Below are positions 1 to 8,158 of a stretch of DNA of 64,000 nucleotides, piece by piece; the first letter of the stretch is position 1, and every line of letters starts with the position of its first letter. The DNA is taken from NCBI RefSeq assembly GCF_900536025.1, contig NZ_UNOZ01000039.1:1-64000 (forward strand), read 5' to 3'. This DNA comes from Pseudomonas reidholzensis. GTDB taxonomy: Bacteria > Pseudomonadota > Gammaproteobacteria > Pseudomonadales > Pseudomonadaceae. A program made the translations under genes and the position numbers. The notes below the pieces were generated by a model. The model worked only from the letters and a program-made list of their open reading frames with translations. It had not been told where the DNA came from and made no database searches.

Positions 1-211
1 AGGCCGGGTCCCAGAAGTGCACCACGCGGATCGGGCCCGGGCCGGCGAGGTCGTCGGGCAGGCGTAACTGGCTGCCGTCGAACAGGGTGGTCTGGTTGTC
101 GAACGGGCGCAGGTAGCGCGCCTGGAAGCTGTCGTAGGCCCACCACAGGACGGCGGTGCAGAGCAGGATGGCAAGCAGTACAAGGCCGGATTTGATGACT
201 CGATTATTCAT
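1..211 (-). CDS. Partial DUF6436-like, possibly thioredoxin-fold membrane-anchored protein
   Basis: Only the first 70 codons are in the window; the rest lies beyond the left edge. The start is the ATG read from 211 (MNNRVIKSGLVLL...). Residues 7-25 form a hydrophobic segment ending in WWAY, which fits an uncleaved signal anchor or signal peptide. The visible part then reaches RVVHFWDPA, which resembles the strand leading into the active-site loop of thioredoxin-fold proteins. Pseudomonads carry a DUF6436 protein of this kind. The cysteine motif, if there is one, is outside the window, so a redox role is inference. Confidence 0.5.
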   Translation of the reverse strand, partial: MNNRVIKSGLVLLAILLCTAVLWWAYDSFQARYLRPFDNQTTLFDGSQLRLPDDLAGPGPIRVVHFWDPA

Positions 212-232
212 GGGATTATCCGCGGGCCACAT

Positions 233-349
233 TGTGGGAGCGGCCTTGTGTCGCGAAAGGGCCGCAAAGCGGCCCCGGCAATCTCGGCGGCGACGCTGAA
301 ATCCTGGGGCCGCTTTGCGGCCCTTTCGCGACACAAGGCCGCTCCCACA
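233..349. repeat. Perfect 44-bp inverted repeat (REP pair)
   Basis: Positions 233-276 and 306-349 are exact reverse complements over 44 bases and are separated by 29 bases. Each arm contains the 'gtgggagcggcc...cgcgaa' core seen elsewhere in this window and is typical of Pseudomonas REP elements. The pair lies between two divergently transcribed genes and can form a very stable cruciform or RNA hairpin. Confidence 0.85.
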
Positions 350-443
350 GGGGGAAGAGTTGCTCATTCGAAGGTGGCCAAGCTTGCCACGATGCGACCC
401 AGACCTGAATATCACAGATCAATACTCGCTCCGGATGTAGCCA

Positions 444-1370
444 ATGCCCGCGCCTTTTCACCCCGACCTGCTGCGTACCAGCCTCGCGCCCCTCGCCGAT
501 CGCCAGGCGTTATCGGCCCAGGCGCTGGACTATCAGCGCTCGTACGGGCTCGACCTGCGCGTGCAGCGTTGGCTTGGCGGCTTCCAGGCCGGGGGCTTCG
601 AGCTGGTCGGGCAGGTCTGGCTGCCCGAGCAGCCGGTGGCGACGATGTTCCTGCTGCACGGCTATTACGACCACATGGGCCTGTACCGGCATGTGATCGA
701 ATGGGCATTGGCGCAGGGCTACGCGGTCATCAGTTGTGACCTGCCCGGGCATGGCTTGTCCAGCGGTGAGCGGGCCAGCATCGCCGACTTCGCGCTCTAT
801 CAGCAGACGCTCGACGCGCTGTTCGAGCAGGCGCTACAGCTCGACCTGCCGCGGCCCTGGCACCTGTGCGGGCAGAGCACCGGCGGCGCCATTGCCGTCG
901 ATCACCTGCTGCACGCCGGCGAGCGCAGCCCGGTCGATGGCCAGGTGATCCTGCTCGCACCGCTGGTGCGGCCACGCGCCTGGCACTGGTCGAAGTTGAG
1001 TTACCGGGTGCTGCGGCACTTCGTCAACGGCATCGAGCGGCAGTTCAGCGAGAACAGCAACGACCCGGCTTTTCTGCCGTTCCTGCAGGCCGACCCCTTG
1101 CAACCGCGGCGCCTGCCGACCGCCTGGGTCGGGGCGCTGATGGCGTGGGTCAAGCGCATCGAGGCCGCGCCGCCGAGCCCGCGGCGGCCGTTGATCGTGC
1201 AAGGGGAAGCGGATGGCACGGTCGACTGGCCGTACAACCTCAAGGTGCTCAAGGCCAAGTTCGCCGATCCGCAGATCCTGATGCTGCCCGAGGCGCGCCA
1301 TCACCTGGCCAATGAATTGCCGGGTACCCGCCAGCGCTACTTCGACTTCATCGCTCAGCGCCTGGGCTGA
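444..1370 (+). CDS. Alpha/beta hydrolase, monoacylglycerol-lipase-like (Hydrolase_4 / S33)
   Basis: The 308-residue protein has the alpha/beta hydrolase signatures. The oxyanion-hole motif LLHGYYDH lies near residues 69-76, followed by CDLPGHGLSSG. The nucleophile elbow is GQSTGG, with the catalytic serine in GxSxG. A late acidic residue sits in QGEADGTVDW and the catalytic histidine in EARHHLANE. There is no signal peptide, so it is probably cytoplasmic. The family hydrolyses acyl esters such as monoglycerides or lysophospholipids, but the substrate here is unknown. It stands alone, and its TGA directly abuts the stop of the convergent DUF2059 gene. Confidence 0.8.
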   Translation: MPAPFHPDLLRTSLAPLADRQALSAQALDYQRSYGLDLRVQRWLGGFQAGGFELVGQVWLPEQPVATMFLLHGYYDHMGLYRHVIEWALAQGYAVISCDLPGHGLSSGERASIADFALYQQTLDALFEQALQLDLPRPWHLCGQSTGGAIAVDHLLHAGERSPVDGQVILLAPLVRPRAWHWSKLSYRVLRHFVNGIERQFSENSNDPAFLPFLQADPLQPRRLPTAWVGALMAWVKRIEAAPPSPRRPLIVQGEADGTVDWPYNLKVLKAKFADPQILMLPEARHHLANELPGTRQRYFDFIAQRLG

Positions 1371-2123
1371 TCACTGGGGGTTGTTGCCGCTCTGGCCGAC
1401 GGCCAACCCGGCACGCACCGCGGCCAGCACCGCCTTGTAATAGGCCTGGCCTTCGGCTGACTCGGCAAACGTCGAGAACTCCTCCAGCTCGGCATCACTG
1501 AGGTCGCGGTAGACGTACAGCAGGGTATTGTTGAGGTCTTCACCGATCTGGTTCATCAGGCGCTGGCGCTGGCCATCGAGCAGGCCCTGGGCCTGGCCGC
1601 CGCCAAACAGGCCGGGGATCATCGAGCTCAGGCTGTCGGCCGCAACGCCAGCGATCGCCAGGCTGACTTCGGCACCGGCTTCCCGCGCGGGCAGGGCCTG
1701 GGCCAGGTGGCCGATGATCAGCTGGCGGGTGTCGCTGGCCTGGACCTTCGGCAGGCCCTTGGCATTTTTCGCCAGCTGGTCCTTGCGCGTGGCCAGCAAT
1801 TCGGCGGCCACCACCTTGCGCCCCAGCGGCGACTGGAAGAACGCCAGGGCCGGTGCCGGGTCCGGCAGGTTGCTGCGCAGCTGTGCCTGGGCACGCTGGT
1901 CCATGGCCTGGGCCTGGAAGCGCTGGTTGCTGTTGCTCACCAGGGCCTGGTAAACCGCAGGCGGCAGACTGTTGCGGTAGCGCTGCTGGGCGGCGCTCAC
2001 GGCATCGGTGAAGTGGGCGCGCTGGTCGGGCCAGCCGGCAGCCTTGTACAGCTGATCGAGGCTGTCTGCCCAGGCAGGCAGGGTACACATCATCAGCAAC
2101 AGCAGGGAAAACAGACGGCGCAT
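1371..2123 (-). CDS. DUF2059 domain-containing periplasmic protein
   Basis: The 250-residue protein begins with a clear Sec signal peptide (MRRLFSLLLLMMCTLPAWA, cleavage after AWA). The C-terminal third contains the DUF2059-type segment YRDLSDAELEEFSTFAESAE followed by GQAYYKAV. The N-terminal half is rich in Gln and Ala and probably helical. The function of the family is unknown. The gene is convergent with the preceding hydrolase gene with zero spacing and has no partner in the same direction. Confidence 0.75.
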   Translation of the reverse strand: MRRLFSLLLLMMCTLPAWADSLDQLYKAAGWPDQRAHFTDAVSAAQQRYRNSLPPAVYQALVSNSNQRFQAQAMDQRAQAQLRSNLPDPAPALAFFQSPLGRKVVAAELLATRKDQLAKNAKGLPKVQASDTRQLIIGHLAQALPAREAGAEVSLAIAGVAADSLSSMIPGLFGGGQAQGLLDGQRQRLMNQIGEDLNNTLLYVYRDLSDAELEEFSTFAESAEGQAYYKAVLAAVRAGLAVGQSGNNPQ

Positions 2124-2243
2124 TCAGGACTCCTGTCGGCAGTGCGCTATTGTCCGTGGCGGGGTGTGAGTTTGTCGAGACGCAATGACGAACGTCAGCC
2201 AAGTGGCGCTGGAGGGGGGCAGGGCGAATGGATATGATGCGCC

Positions 2244-2867
2244 ATGCACAACTCTCCCGAATTCCCGATGCTGTCAGCCATCGTCGACGACCTGGCCACC
2301 CAGGGCTGGTCCCAGCAGGCCCATTTTCTGCCTGCCGCGCTGGTCGCTGCACTGGCGACCGAGTGCCGGCGCCGCGCCGCCGAAGGCCAGCTCAACCCGG
2401 CCGGGGTCGGCCGTGGCGCTGCCCAGGAGGTGCGCGAGGCGATTCGTGGCGATCATATCCTCTGGCTCGAGCCGGGTGAGTCCGACGTCTGCGACCAGTA
2501 CCTGACGGCCATGGACGACCTGCGCCAGGCGATCAACCAGGGCCTGTACCTCGGGATCGAGGATTACGAGTGCCACTTTGCCCTGTATCCGCCCGGCGCG
2601 TTCTATCGCCGTCACCTCGATCGCTTCCGCGATGATGACCGGCGTGCCGTGTCGGCGGTGTTCTACCTCAACCCTGACTGGCAGCCCGGCGATGGCGGCG
2701 AGCTGCGCATGTTCCTGGGCGATGAGCGCACGCATGACGTGCAGCCGACGGCGGGCACGCTGGTGGTGTTCCTGTCGGCTGAGATGCCCCATGAAGTGCT
2801 GGTGGCCGGGCGTGAACGGCTGTCCTTGACGGGCTGGTTCCGGCGGCGTGGCAATGAGCCGTTCTGA
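2244..2867 (+). CDS. 2OG-Fe(II) oxygenase, likely EF-Tu prolyl hydroxylase (PPHD-type)
   Basis: This 207-residue prolyl-4-hydroxylase-fold dioxygenase has the HxD...H iron triad visible as H124/D126 (RRHLDRF) and H183 (MPHEVL). An arginine in RERLSLTGWF is placed to bind 2-oxoglutarate. Length and motif spacing match the Pseudomonas prolyl hydroxylase PPHD, which hydroxylates a switch-I proline of elongation factor Tu. That assignment comes from family resemblance rather than alignment. An internal ATG at 2268 is an alternative start. The end overlaps the start of the DUF523 gene, so the two are probably cotranscribed. Confidence 0.75.
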   Translation: MHNSPEFPMLSAIVDDLATQGWSQQAHFLPAALVAALATECRRRAAEGQLNPAGVGRGAAQEVREAIRGDHILWLEPGESDVCDQYLTAMDDLRQAINQGLYLGIEDYECHFALYPPGAFYRRHLDRFRDDDRRAVSAVFYLNPDWQPGDGGELRMFLGDERTHDVQPTAGTLVVFLSAEMPHEVLVAGRERLSLTGWFRRRGNEPF

Positions 2868-3369
2868 GTTGCCGCGGGTGTTGGTCAGCGCCTGCCTGCT
2901 CGGCCAGCCGGTGCGCTACGACGGGCGCGCCAGCGGCCATCCGGACCTGCTCCAGCGCTGGCAGGCCGAGGGCCGGGTAGTGCCGTTGTGCCCGGAGGTG
3001 GCCGGTGGCTTGCCGACGCCGCGCCCGCCTGCGGAGATCCCTGGCGGGCAGGGCGCACAGGTGCTTGCCGGGCAGGCGCAGGTGATTGCGCTGTCGGGCG
3101 AGGATTTCAGCGCGGCGTTCGTCGCCGGGGCGCAGGTTGCACTGGCCCTGGTGCGCCGGCATGCGATCAAGGTCGCCGTGCTCAAGGCCGGCAGCCCTTC
3201 GTGTGGCAACCGGCTGACCTACGACGGCACGTTCAGCGGGGTGAAGGTGCCGGGCGAGGGCGTGACGACCGCCTTGCTGCGCCGCGAAGGCGTGCTGGTG
3301 TTCAGCGAGCTGGAGCTGGAGGAGGCCCAGCGGGCGGTCGAGGCATTGGCGGTTACTGCCCGGCCGTAG
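2854..3369 (+). CDS. DUF523 domain-containing protein
   Basis: This 171-residue protein begins at ATG 2854; a GTG at 2848 is an alternative two codons upstream. The start overlaps the preceding oxygenase gene by 14 nt. The DUF523 pattern is clear: VSACLLGQPVRYDG at the N-terminus, VPLCPEVAGGLPTPRPP near residue 45, and VLKAGSPSCG near residue 110. The conserved cysteines in SACLLG, PLCPE and SPSCG suggest metal or cluster binding, but no function is established. Its last 17 nt overlap the convergent substrate-binding-protein gene. Confidence 0.8.
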   Translation: MSRSELPRVLVSACLLGQPVRYDGRASGHPDLLQRWQAEGRVVPLCPEVAGGLPTPRPPAEIPGGQGAQVLAGQAQVIALSGEDFSAAFVAGAQVALALVRRHAIKVAVLKAGSPSCGNRLTYDGTFSGVKVPGEGVTTALLRREGVLVFSELELEEAQRAVEALAVTARP

Positions 3370-3841
3370 CCTTTTCACCGCCCTCGAGCCATTTCTGTTC
3401 CAGCGCCGCGAGGCGGCCATCGTCCTTGATCCGCTGCAACGCGTTGTTGACCGCGCTCTCGAACGCCGGGTTGTCCTTCTGGAACGGGATCACAAGCTTG
3501 GCCTTGCCAAACGCTTCGCTGACGTCCAGCGCAGCCTCGGCCTTGTGTTCGGCATTCAGCTGATTCAGGGCGATGTCGAACTTGCCGCTCTCCACCCCTG
3601 GCAACACTTCGTCGGCAGGCGTCTCGATGAACTCGGCACGCAAGTCCAGTTCCTTGGCCAAGGCCTGGCCCAGCTCGATCTCGAAACCGGTGAGGTGCTC
3701 GGCTTCCTTGAACGCATAGGGCGGAGTGTCGGCTTGCACGGCAATGCGCAGTTCGCCCCGGTCGTTGATTTCGTCTATCAGCTCGGCCTGGGCCAACGGA
3801 CTGATCAGTACTGCCAGCAGTACGCCAATGGTCAAACGCAT
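3353..3841 (-). CDS. Miniature family-3 solute-binding protein lacking lobe 2
   Basis: The protein has a signal peptide (MRLTIGVLLAVLISPLAQA) and the opening strands of an SBP_bac_3 amino-acid-binding protein: LRIAVQADTPPYAF, LTGFEIELGQALAKEL and a DEVLPGVESGKFDIAL segment. After the LDVSEAF segment it passes straight to the closing part (LVIPFQKDNPAFESAVNNAL...LAALEQKWL). It is 162 residues long instead of about 250-270. The second lobe and the hinge crossings between the two halves are therefore missing, while the frame is intact. No ABC permease or ATPase genes are adjacent. It may be a sensor-like or scavenging periplasmic protein; a transport role is doubtful. Confidence 0.65.
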   Translation of the reverse strand: MRLTIGVLLAVLISPLAQAELIDEINDRGELRIAVQADTPPYAFKEAEHLTGFEIELGQALAKELDLRAEFIETPADEVLPGVESGKFDIALNQLNAEHKAEAALDVSEAFGKAKLVIPFQKDNPAFESAVNNALQRIKDDGRLAALEQKWLEGGEKATAGQ

Positions 3842-4065
3842 GAGTGTCCCTTCTTGTTCGGCAGGTGAATTTCATTCGCCGCGGCTTTCTGTCTGCCCCG
3901 GTCGAACGCAGGCTATGACCTTCGCTCCCTGTTAATGTTTTAGTCCACGGTGAATTTTTTATGACGCCTGATTTAGACACATCGGACGCCAATTGGACTA
4001 TGTTGAACATCCGCTGCCGACGATTTACCGGTGGCGGTCAATGAAGTGAATCACAGGAGAAGTGA

Positions 4066-4542
4066 ATGAACAGCCTATTTTCGCGTGCTGCCGTTGCCGG
4101 TCTGCTGATGGGGGCCGCGGCATTCGCCAGTGCCGCAGACGGCCTCAAGAGCCACGAGCCGCAGAAAGACGCCAAGGTCTTCATCGTTTCCCCGGCGGAT
4201 GGCGCAACGGTCGAGAAGACCTTCACCGTCAAGTTCGGCATCGAGGGCATGGCGCTCAAACCCGCGGGTGACCAGACCCCGCACAGCGGCCACCACCACC
4301 TGCTGGTGGACGTCGACAAGCAGCCGCTCGACGACATGCCGCTGCCGACCAGCCTGATGCCGGAGAACAACGCGCCGCTGCCTGCCGGGCCGCAGGTCTT
4401 GCATTTTGGCAAGGCGCAGACCGAGGCGACGATTACCCTGACCCCGGGCAAGCACACCCTGCAACTGGTGCTGGGTGACCAGTATCACGTGCCGTTCAAG
4501 CCGAGCGTCGAGTCGAAGAAGATCACCGTAGAGGTCAAGTAA
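4066..4542 (+). CDS. DUF4399 domain-containing periplasmic protein
   Basis: The 158-residue protein has a signal peptide ending AAAFASAAD. The mature part carries the DUF4399 hallmark SGHHHLLVDVD, a cluster of three histidines, followed by a beta-rich C-terminal half ending KKITVEVK. The histidines could bind a metal, but the family has no assigned role and is sometimes mislabelled RodA. An SD-like 'caggagaagtga' lies just upstream. It is monocistronic, with a bidirectional terminator shared with serA. Confidence 0.8.
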   Translation: MNSLFSRAAVAGLLMGAAAFASAADGLKSHEPQKDAKVFIVSPADGATVEKTFTVKFGIEGMALKPAGDQTPHSGHHHLLVDVDKQPLDDMPLPTSLMPENNAPLPAGPQVLHFGKAQTEATITLTPGKHTLQLVLGDQYHVPFKPSVESKKITVEVK

Positions 4543-4555
4543 CGCTGGTTTCGAG

Positions 4556-4592
4556 ACAAAAAAAGGGAGGCCACCAGGGCCTCCCTTTCTTA
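4556..4592. terminator. Bidirectional terminator between DUF4399 gene and serA
   Basis: The stem gggaggcc/ggcctccc (4565-4572 and 4578-4585) has a 5-nt loop, A-tract on the left and T-tract on the right, so it serves both convergent genes. Confidence 0.8.
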
Positions 4593-4606
4593 TCCAGCGC
4601 AGAACC

Positions 4607-5836
4607 TTAGAACAGTACGCGCGAGCGGATGGTGCCCTTGACGTGCTGCAGTTTCTCTTGCGCCAGGTCCGAGTACTCGGCATCGACGTCGATCACCACA
4701 TAACCGACTTTCTCGTCGGTCTGCAGGAACTGACCGGAGATGTTGATCCCGTTTTCGGCGAACACCTTGTTGATTTCGCTGAGCACGCCCGGAATGTTTT
4801 CGTGGATGTGCAGCAGGCGGTGTTTGCCTGGGTGGGCCGGCAGGGCAACTTCCGGGAAGTTGACCGACGACACCGACGTACCGTTGTCGCTGTACTTGAC
4901 CAGCTTCTCGGCCACTTCCAGGCCGATGTTGGCCTGGGCTTCAGCGGTGGAACCGCCGATGTGCGGGGTCAGGATCACGTTGTCCAGGCCACGCAGCGGG
5001 CTTTCGAACTCGTCATCGTTGGAGCGTGGCTCGACCGGGAACACGTCGATGGCGGCGCCGATCAGGTGCTTGTCCTTGATGGCGTTGGCCAGGTGGTCGA
5101 GCTCGACCACGGTGCCACGGGCGGCGTTGATCAGGATAGAGCCCTTCTTCATCGCGCGGATTTCCTTCTCGCCGATCATCCACTGGGTGGACGGCAGCTC
5201 AGGCACGTGCAGCGAGACGATGTCGGCCAGGCCCAGCAGCTCGTTGAGGCTACCCACCTGGGTGGCGTTGCCCAGCGGCAGCTTGGTCAGCGGGTCGAAG
5301 AAGTACACCTGCATGCCGACGCTTTCAGCCAGGACCGACAGCTGGGTACCGATCGAGCCGTAGCCGACGATGCCGAGCTTCTTGCCGCGGATCTCGAACG
5401 AGTTGGCCGCGCTCTTGATCCAGCCACCACGGTGGCAGGCTGCGTTCTTCTCGGGGATGCCGCGCAGCAGCAGGATGGCTTCGGCCAGCACCAGCTCGGC
5501 CACCGAACGGGTGTTCGAGTACGGGGCGTTGAACACGGCGATACCGCGCTCACGGGCCGCGCCCAGGTCAACCTGGTTGGTGCCGATGCAGAAGCAGCCG
5601 ACCGCGACCAGTTTCTTCGCGCAGTCGAAGAGTTCCTCGGTCAGCTGGGTGCGCGAACGAATACCGATGAAATGAGCATCGGCGATCTTTTCTTTCAGCT
5701 GCGCTTCCGGCAACGAACCCGTGTGGTATTCGATGTTGGTGTAGCCGGCAGCCTTGAGAGTATCGACCGCGTTCTGGTGCACACCTTCAAGAAGAAGGAA
5801 CTTGATCTTGCTCTTGTCGAGAGAAGTCTTGCTCAT
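4607..5836 (-). CDS. serA: D-3-phosphoglycerate dehydrogenase SerA
   Basis: This 409-residue enzyme oxidises 3-phosphoglycerate to 3-phosphohydroxypyruvate, the first step of serine synthesis. The NAD-binding motif GYGSIGTQ, the catalytic region LINAARGTVVE and LTPHIGGSTAEAQ are present. The C-terminus is an ACT domain (LLHIHENIPGVLSEINKVF...), as in the E. coli-length form. It is transcribed divergently from the D-2-hydroxyglutarate dehydrogenase gene. In pseudomonads SerA also reduces 2-oxoglutarate to D-2-hydroxyglutarate, which the neighbour reoxidises, so the pairing is functionally sensible. Confidence 0.95.
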   Translation of the reverse strand: MSKTSLDKSKIKFLLLEGVHQNAVDTLKAAGYTNIEYHTGSLPEAQLKEKIADAHFIGIRSRTQLTEELFDCAKKLVAVGCFCIGTNQVDLGAARERGIAVFNAPYSNTRSVAELVLAEAILLLRGIPEKNAACHRGGWIKSAANSFEIRGKKLGIVGYGSIGTQLSVLAESVGMQVYFFDPLTKLPLGNATQVGSLNELLGLADIVSLHVPELPSTQWMIGEKEIRAMKKGSILINAARGTVVELDHLANAIKDKHLIGAAIDVFPVEPRSNDDEFESPLRGLDNVILTPHIGGSTAEAQANIGLEVAEKLVKYSDNGTSVSSVNFPEVALPAHPGKHRLLHIHENIPGVLSEINKVFAENGINISGQFLQTDEKVGYVVIDVDAEYSDLAQEKLQHVKGTIRSRVLF

Positions 5837-5897
5837 CTGCGTAAACCTGTATCCCGGAGAAATAATGGCGAGGGGGTAATGCGGCGCGGCGTCGGCC

Positions 5898-5931
5898 TTA
5901 GCACGAACAGCGGGAGGGCTATGCTAGCATA
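5898..5931 (+). promoter_or_regulatory. Candidate promoter in the serA/D2HGDH divergent region
   Basis: TTAGCA (5898-5903), a 16-nt spacer and TATGCT (5920-5925) form a plausible sigma70 promoter for the plus-strand gene. The -10 lies in the perfect 12-bp palindrome 5920-5931, so a reversed -10 for serA may overlap it. Confidence 0.4.
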
Positions 5932-6006
5932 CGCGACACAATCTGAGCCCATACCGACAGGTGAAGAGTGCTCAGGGTGACTATGAATAAGTCGAGAGTT
6001 CCTGCG

Positions 6007-7404
6007 ATGACCCACCCCGCAGTAATTGATGAGCTGATGACCCTGGTCGACCCTGGCAAGGTCCTTACCGACGCCGCTTCGCTCGAGGCCTACGGCAAGG
6101 ACTGGACCCAGCATTATCCGCCCGCGCCAAGCGCCATCGTGTTGCCCAAGACCATAGAACAGGTGCAGGCGATCGTCGCCTGGGCCAACCGCCACCGCAT
6201 CGCCCTGGTGCCGTCCGGCGGACGAACGGGCCTGTCGGCCGGTGCAGTGGCGGCCAACGGTGAAGTGGTCGTGGCGTTCGACTACATGAACCAGGTCCTT
6301 GCCTTCAATGCATTCGACCGCACCGTGGTCTGCCAGCCTGGCGTGGTTACCCGCCAGCTGCAGCAATTTGCCGAAGAGCACGGGCTGTATTACCCGGTCG
6401 ACTTCGCCTCGTCCGGCTCCAGCCAGATTGGCGGCAACATCGGCACCAATGCCGGCGGCATCAAGGTGATTCGCTATGGCATGACCCGCAACTGGGTCGC
6501 CGGCCTGAAAGTGGTCACCGGCAAGGGCGAGCTGCTCGAGCTGAACAAGGACCTGATCAAGAACGCCACCGGCTACGACCTGCGCCAGCTGTTCATCGGC
6601 GCCGAGGGCACCCTGGGCTTCGTCGTCGAAGCGACCATGCGCCTCGACCGGGCGCCGCGCAACCTCACCGCGATGGTCCTGGGCACGCCTGACTTCGACT
6701 CGATCATGCCGGTGCTGCACGCCTTCCAGGGCCGCCTCGACCTGACCGCCTTCGAGTTCTTTTCCGACAAGGCGCTGGCCAAGGTCATGGGCCGTGGCGA
6801 CGTACCGCCGCCGTTCGACACCGACTGCCCGTTCTATGCCTTGCTGGAGTTCGAGGCGAGCAACGAAGACGTGGCCAACGAGGCGCTGGCCACCTTCGAA
6901 CACTGCGTCGAGCAGGGTTGGGTGCTCGATGGCGTGATGAGCCAGAGCGAAACCCAGCTGAAGAACCTGTGGAAGCTGCGCGAATACATTTCCGAGACCA
7001 TCTCGCACTGGACCCCGTACAAGAACGACATCTCGGTCACCGTGTCGAAAGTGCCGGCGTTCCTGCGGGAGATCGACGCCATCGTCGCCGAGCACTACCC
7101 GGACTACGAAGTGGTCTGGTACGGCCACATAGGCGACGGCAACCTGCACTTGAACATCCTCAAGCCGGATGACATGAGCAAGGACGCGTTTTTCGCCTCC
7201 TGTGCGCGGGTCAACAAATGGGTGTTCGAGATCGTCGAGCGCTACAACGGTTCGATTTCCGCCGAGCATGGCGTCGGCATGACCAAGCGCGACTATCTGG
7301 CGTACAGCCGCTCGCCGGAGGAAATCGCCTGCATGAAGGCGATCAAGGCCGTTTTCGACCCTAACGGCATCATGAATCCGGGTAAGATCTTCGCTCCTGA
7401 ATAA
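6007..7404 (+). CDS. FAD-binding oxidase, D-2-hydroxyglutarate dehydrogenase
   Basis: This FAD-linked oxidase belongs to the GlcD/D2HGDH family. The FAD-binding core shows SGGRTGLSAGAV, SSGSSQIGGNIGTNAGG and GAEGTLGFV. The C-terminal FAD-oxidase_C domain shows the metal/substrate histidines in YGHIGDGNLHLN and the end motif SAEHGVGMTKRDYL. Starting at ATG 6007 it has 465 residues; GTG 5968 and ATG 5983 lie in frame upstream, and the latter has the better SD (AGGGTG). The divergent serA supports the D-2-hydroxyglutarate assignment, because this enzyme removes the by-product of SerA in Pseudomonas. A D-lactate-type substrate cannot be excluded from sequence alone. Confidence 0.85.
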   Translation: MTHPAVIDELMTLVDPGKVLTDAASLEAYGKDWTQHYPPAPSAIVLPKTIEQVQAIVAWANRHRIALVPSGGRTGLSAGAVAANGEVVVAFDYMNQVLAFNAFDRTVVCQPGVVTRQLQQFAEEHGLYYPVDFASSGSSQIGGNIGTNAGGIKVIRYGMTRNWVAGLKVVTGKGELLELNKDLIKNATGYDLRQLFIGAEGTLGFVVEATMRLDRAPRNLTAMVLGTPDFDSIMPVLHAFQGRLDLTAFEFFSDKALAKVMGRGDVPPPFDTDCPFYALLEFEASNEDVANEALATFEHCVEQGWVLDGVMSQSETQLKNLWKLREYISETISHWTPYKNDISVTVSKVPAFLREIDAIVAEHYPDYEVVWYGHIGDGNLHLNILKPDDMSKDAFFASCARVNKWVFEIVERYNGSISAEHGVGMTKRDYLAYSRSPEEIACMKAIKAVFDPNGIMNPGKIFAPE

Positions 7405-7429
7405 AAGCAGTAAGCAGAAGGAGTCGGCC

Positions 7430-8095
7430 ATGAGTTACCAGCACCAGTACGTAGACGGCACGCGCATCCACTTCCCGCTGGGTAAAGTGGTCTGCATCGG
7501 GCGCAACTACGCCGAGCACGCCAAGGAACTGGACAACCCCATTCCGAGCGAGCCACTGCTGTTCATCAAGCCAGGCAGTTGCGTGGTACCGCTTGCCGGC
7601 GGCTTCAAGATCCCGACTGATCGTGGCTCGGTGCACTACGAGGCTGAGATTGCGGTGTTGCTGGGCAAGCCGCTGTCTGCCCACCCTTCGCAGGAAGAAG
7701 TGCTCGACGCGATCTCCGGCTTCGCCCCGGCGCTGGACCTGACCCTGCGTGACGTGCAGGCCAAGCTCAAGGAAAAGGGCCTGCCGTGGGAGCTGTGCAA
7801 GAGCTTCGATGGCGCCTGCGTGCTGCCGCCGTTCGTGGCCGCTGGCACCTTTGAAGACCTGACCGACATCCCGGTGCGCCTGACCATCAATGGCGCGGTG
7901 CGCCAGGACGGCAACAGCGCCATGATGCTCAACCCGATCGTGCCGATCATCCAGCACATTGCCGCGCACTTCTCGCTGCAGCCGGGGGACGTGATCCTCA
8001 CCGGTACGCCTGCGGGTGTCGGGCCGTTCGAGGTGGGGGATGAGCTGGTGCTGGAACTGCCGGGTGCAAGCCGCTTCGAGAGCCGGGTGCTCTGA
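7430..8095 (+). CDS. Fumarylacetoacetate hydrolase family protein
   Basis: The 221-residue protein matches the single-domain FAH family (acylpyruvase/YcgM type). Visible motifs are GKVVCIGRNYAEHAKEL, a metal-binding acidic segment HYEAEIAVLLGK, KSFDGACVLPP, and GDVILTGTPAGVGPF near the C-terminus. The family hydrolyses acylpyruvates or decarboxylates oxaloacetate with Mg2+. The start has a strong SD (agaagga). It begins 25 nt after the D2HGDH stop and probably shares its transcript, which suggests a role in oxo-acid metabolite clean-up. Confidence 0.85.
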   Translation: MSYQHQYVDGTRIHFPLGKVVCIGRNYAEHAKELDNPIPSEPLLFIKPGSCVVPLAGGFKIPTDRGSVHYEAEIAVLLGKPLSAHPSQEEVLDAISGFAPALDLTLRDVQAKLKEKGLPWELCKSFDGACVLPPFVAAGTFEDLTDIPVRLTINGAVRQDGNSAMMLNPIVPIIQHIAAHFSLQPGDVILTGTPAGVGPFEVGDELVLELPGASRFESRVL

Positions 8096-8100
8096 TGCTC

Positions 8101-8158
8101 CAGCGGGTGTGGCAGGGTTGGCCCTGGCACACTCGCTGTCGCCGCTTGGCGTTTTTTT
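8101..8158 (+). terminator. Hairpin and T-tract after the FAH-family gene
   Basis: Positions 8101-8117 and 8122-8138 form a 17-bp imperfect stem (one G-G mismatch, one G-U). A small cgcc/ggcg hairpin and seven T (8152-8158) follow. This fits the end of the D2HGDH-FAH transcript. Confidence 0.5.

Noticed and set aside
248-739. 163-codon ORF running through the REP pair into the hydrolase gene
   Set aside because: It overlaps the alpha/beta hydrolase in another frame and begins inside a REP palindrome, so it is a high-GC shadow frame.
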